Source: Comamonas testosteroni
GTDB lineage: Bacteria; Pseudomonadota; Gammaproteobacteria; Burkholderiales; Burkholderiaceae_C
Length of the DNA stretch: 64,000 nt
Assembly: GCF_000761245.1 (NCBI RefSeq)
Contig: NZ_AWOR01000042.1
Coordinates: 62,001-126,000, forward strand
Direction: 5' to 3'
Shown here: piece by piece, positions 63,099-64,000 of the stretch
Position numbering within the stretch: the stretch's first letter is position 1
Layout of the letters: every line of letters starts with the position of its first letter
Program-made: the position numbers and the translations under genes
The notes under the pieces: model-generated
Database searches by the model: none
What the model saw: the letters and a program-made list of their open reading frames with translations, nothing else
Told to the model about the DNA's origin: nothing

Positions 63099-64000
63099 AT
63101 GCATACGAGCAACGACCACATCTTTGTGTTGATGCCATCTCTGTCCCTGCTCTTCTTGGCCGGCCTGCTGGGGGTGTGCTGGGCGACCCAGCCCAAGCAA
63201 CGCTTTCTGCTCTGGCTGTGCGCCGCTTTCCTGCTAACAGCAATGTCCATCAGCATTCGCAGCGTGCTGAAGTTTGAAGTCCTCAATCACTATGTGGTTC
63301 TCGTCAACGCACTGTTTCTGGCGGGAGCTTGGTGTTTTTCCAAGAGCTTTTCAGAGCGTCGACGTGTACCCACATATCCGCTTGCTGCCCTTGTCTTGTG
63401 TGCCGCAACGCTGGCCTCGCTCTACTACTTCGTCAATGTGGCACAGAACCAGGTGGGTCGGCTGCACGCATTCGGTATAGGCGTAGCACTGATGCTCTTG
63501 CTGCCAGTGCCAGCAGTTCTCAAACGAGGCCTCACCAACGATTGGCTGGATAGGACTTTGCTGTGGTCCTATCTGTCTTATGCAGTCTTTACCATGCTGC
63601 GCCCAACGCTGGTCGCAGCTTTCGCGCATAACGGTCTCGGCGATGCCATGGATGCCAACTCAACCTATTGGCTGACAACGCTGATGAGTATTTTGCTTTT
63701 TGCCTTGCTCTTCACCGTTTTAGTCTGTGCAGTCACCATCAGGGACACAGTCCGTCAACTGCGCACTGAACGCGACCTGGATGCCTTGACCCAGATACTG
63801 AATCGCCGCGCATTCAGGGAAGCTGCACAGCATCGCCTGAGCGACCAGCGCCTGTATCCCATGGCGCTTCTGGCCAGCGATATTGATCACTTCAAACGCA
63901 TCAACGACAACTGGGGGCATGACAAAGGTGACGAGGTCTTGCAGCTTGTCGCCAGAGCGATGCAGCACAATGTGCGCAGCAATGATCTGGTTGCACGCTT
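63099..64000 (+). CDS. Membrane diguanylate cyclase (GGDEF), partial
   Basis: The gene starts at 63099 (MHTSNDHIFVLMPSLSLLFL) and runs off the window. About seven hydrophobic helices in the first 215 residues form a membrane sensor. The GGDEF domain then begins with DLDALTQILNRRAFREAA, DIDHFKRINDNWGHDKGDEV and SNDLVAR, ending just before the GGDEF signature. It would make cyclic-di-GMP in response to an unknown membrane signal. The start lacks a clear Shine-Dalgarno sequence. Confidence 0.9.
   Translation, partial: MHTSNDHIFVLMPSLSLLFLAGLLGVCWATQPKQRFLLWLCAAFLLTAMSISIRSVLKFEVLNHYVVLVNALFLAGAWCFSKSFSERRRVPTYPLAALVLCAATLASLYYFVNVAQNQVGRLHAFGIGVALMLLLPVPAVLKRGLTNDWLDRTLLWSYLSYAVFTMLRPTLVAAFAHNGLGDAMDANSTYWLTTLMSILLFALLFTVLVCAVTIRDTVRQLRTERDLDALTQILNRRAFREAAQHRLSDQRLYPMALLASDIDHFKRINDNWGHDKGDEVLQLVARAMQHNVRSNDLVAR

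Overview
The window looks like chromosomal DNA of a betaproteobacterium of the Comamonadaceae, most likely Comamonas (C. testosteroni-like). The core genes are GC-rich. The repertoire fits that family: a Bug-type solute-binding protein, a membrane PQQ dehydrogenase, paired isocitrate dehydrogenases, and lpxK-Trm112-kdsB-adk. Many small Comamonas-style hypothetical genes are also present. No rRNA, CRISPR array or complete prophage was seen. Genus is inferred from protein style, not from a database match.

Region 1 (1-18.7 kb) is mostly metabolic core: a Bug receptor (cut by the window edge), a cupin, a lipoprotein, a MocR regulator divergent from a LysE exporter, GNAT, mnmH, an alanine/sodium symporter, a retropepsin-like protease and a DsbA/FrnE-like oxidoreductase. 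It continues with a membrane PQQ glucose-type dehydrogenase, homodimer-type isocitrate dehydrogenase (icd), a DUF192 protein, and a second, unrelated monomeric isocitrate dehydrogenase.

Region 2 (18.8-27.5 kb) is an accessory island. Two copies of a Mu-like gemA-mor regulatory pair (both decayed to different degrees) bracket a very AT-rich segment. That segment holds a 900-residue SF1 helicase of unusual architecture, small orphan genes and an H-NS-family silencer. A 64-bp upstream control region carrying 22-bp-phased repeats is also duplicated.

Region 3 (27.5-48.7 kb) returns to core: a large CHASE/PAS/GAF/GGDEF/EAL protein, an orphan SMI1/KNR4 protein, an extradiol-dioxygenase-family protein, sodB, xseA, exbBD, a DyP peroxidase, tRNA-Val and a CHAD protein. 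A LysR/MFS/aldo-keto reductase group shares one duplicated operator. The lipid A/KDO cluster lpxK-Trm112-kdsB, then adk and asparaginase, follow.

Region 4 (48.7-64 kb) begins with lexA behind tandem SOS boxes. It then holds two universal stress proteins (one with a perfect FNR/ANR site), a haem-binding FABP-like protein, a Tat-type amidohydrolase with an outer-membrane barrel protein, a PRC-barrel protein, cupin and DUF333 genes and a diguanylate cyclase cut by the window end. The most interesting element is at 60.5-61.25 kb. Two tandem LexA boxes, arranged like those of lexA itself, sit in front of a cluster of tiny, overlapping, hydrophobic peptide genes. A candidate structured RNA with its own terminator lies just upstream. 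I infer an SOS-induced small-membrane-peptide module, comparable in logic to TisB or SidA but not recognisably homologous to either.
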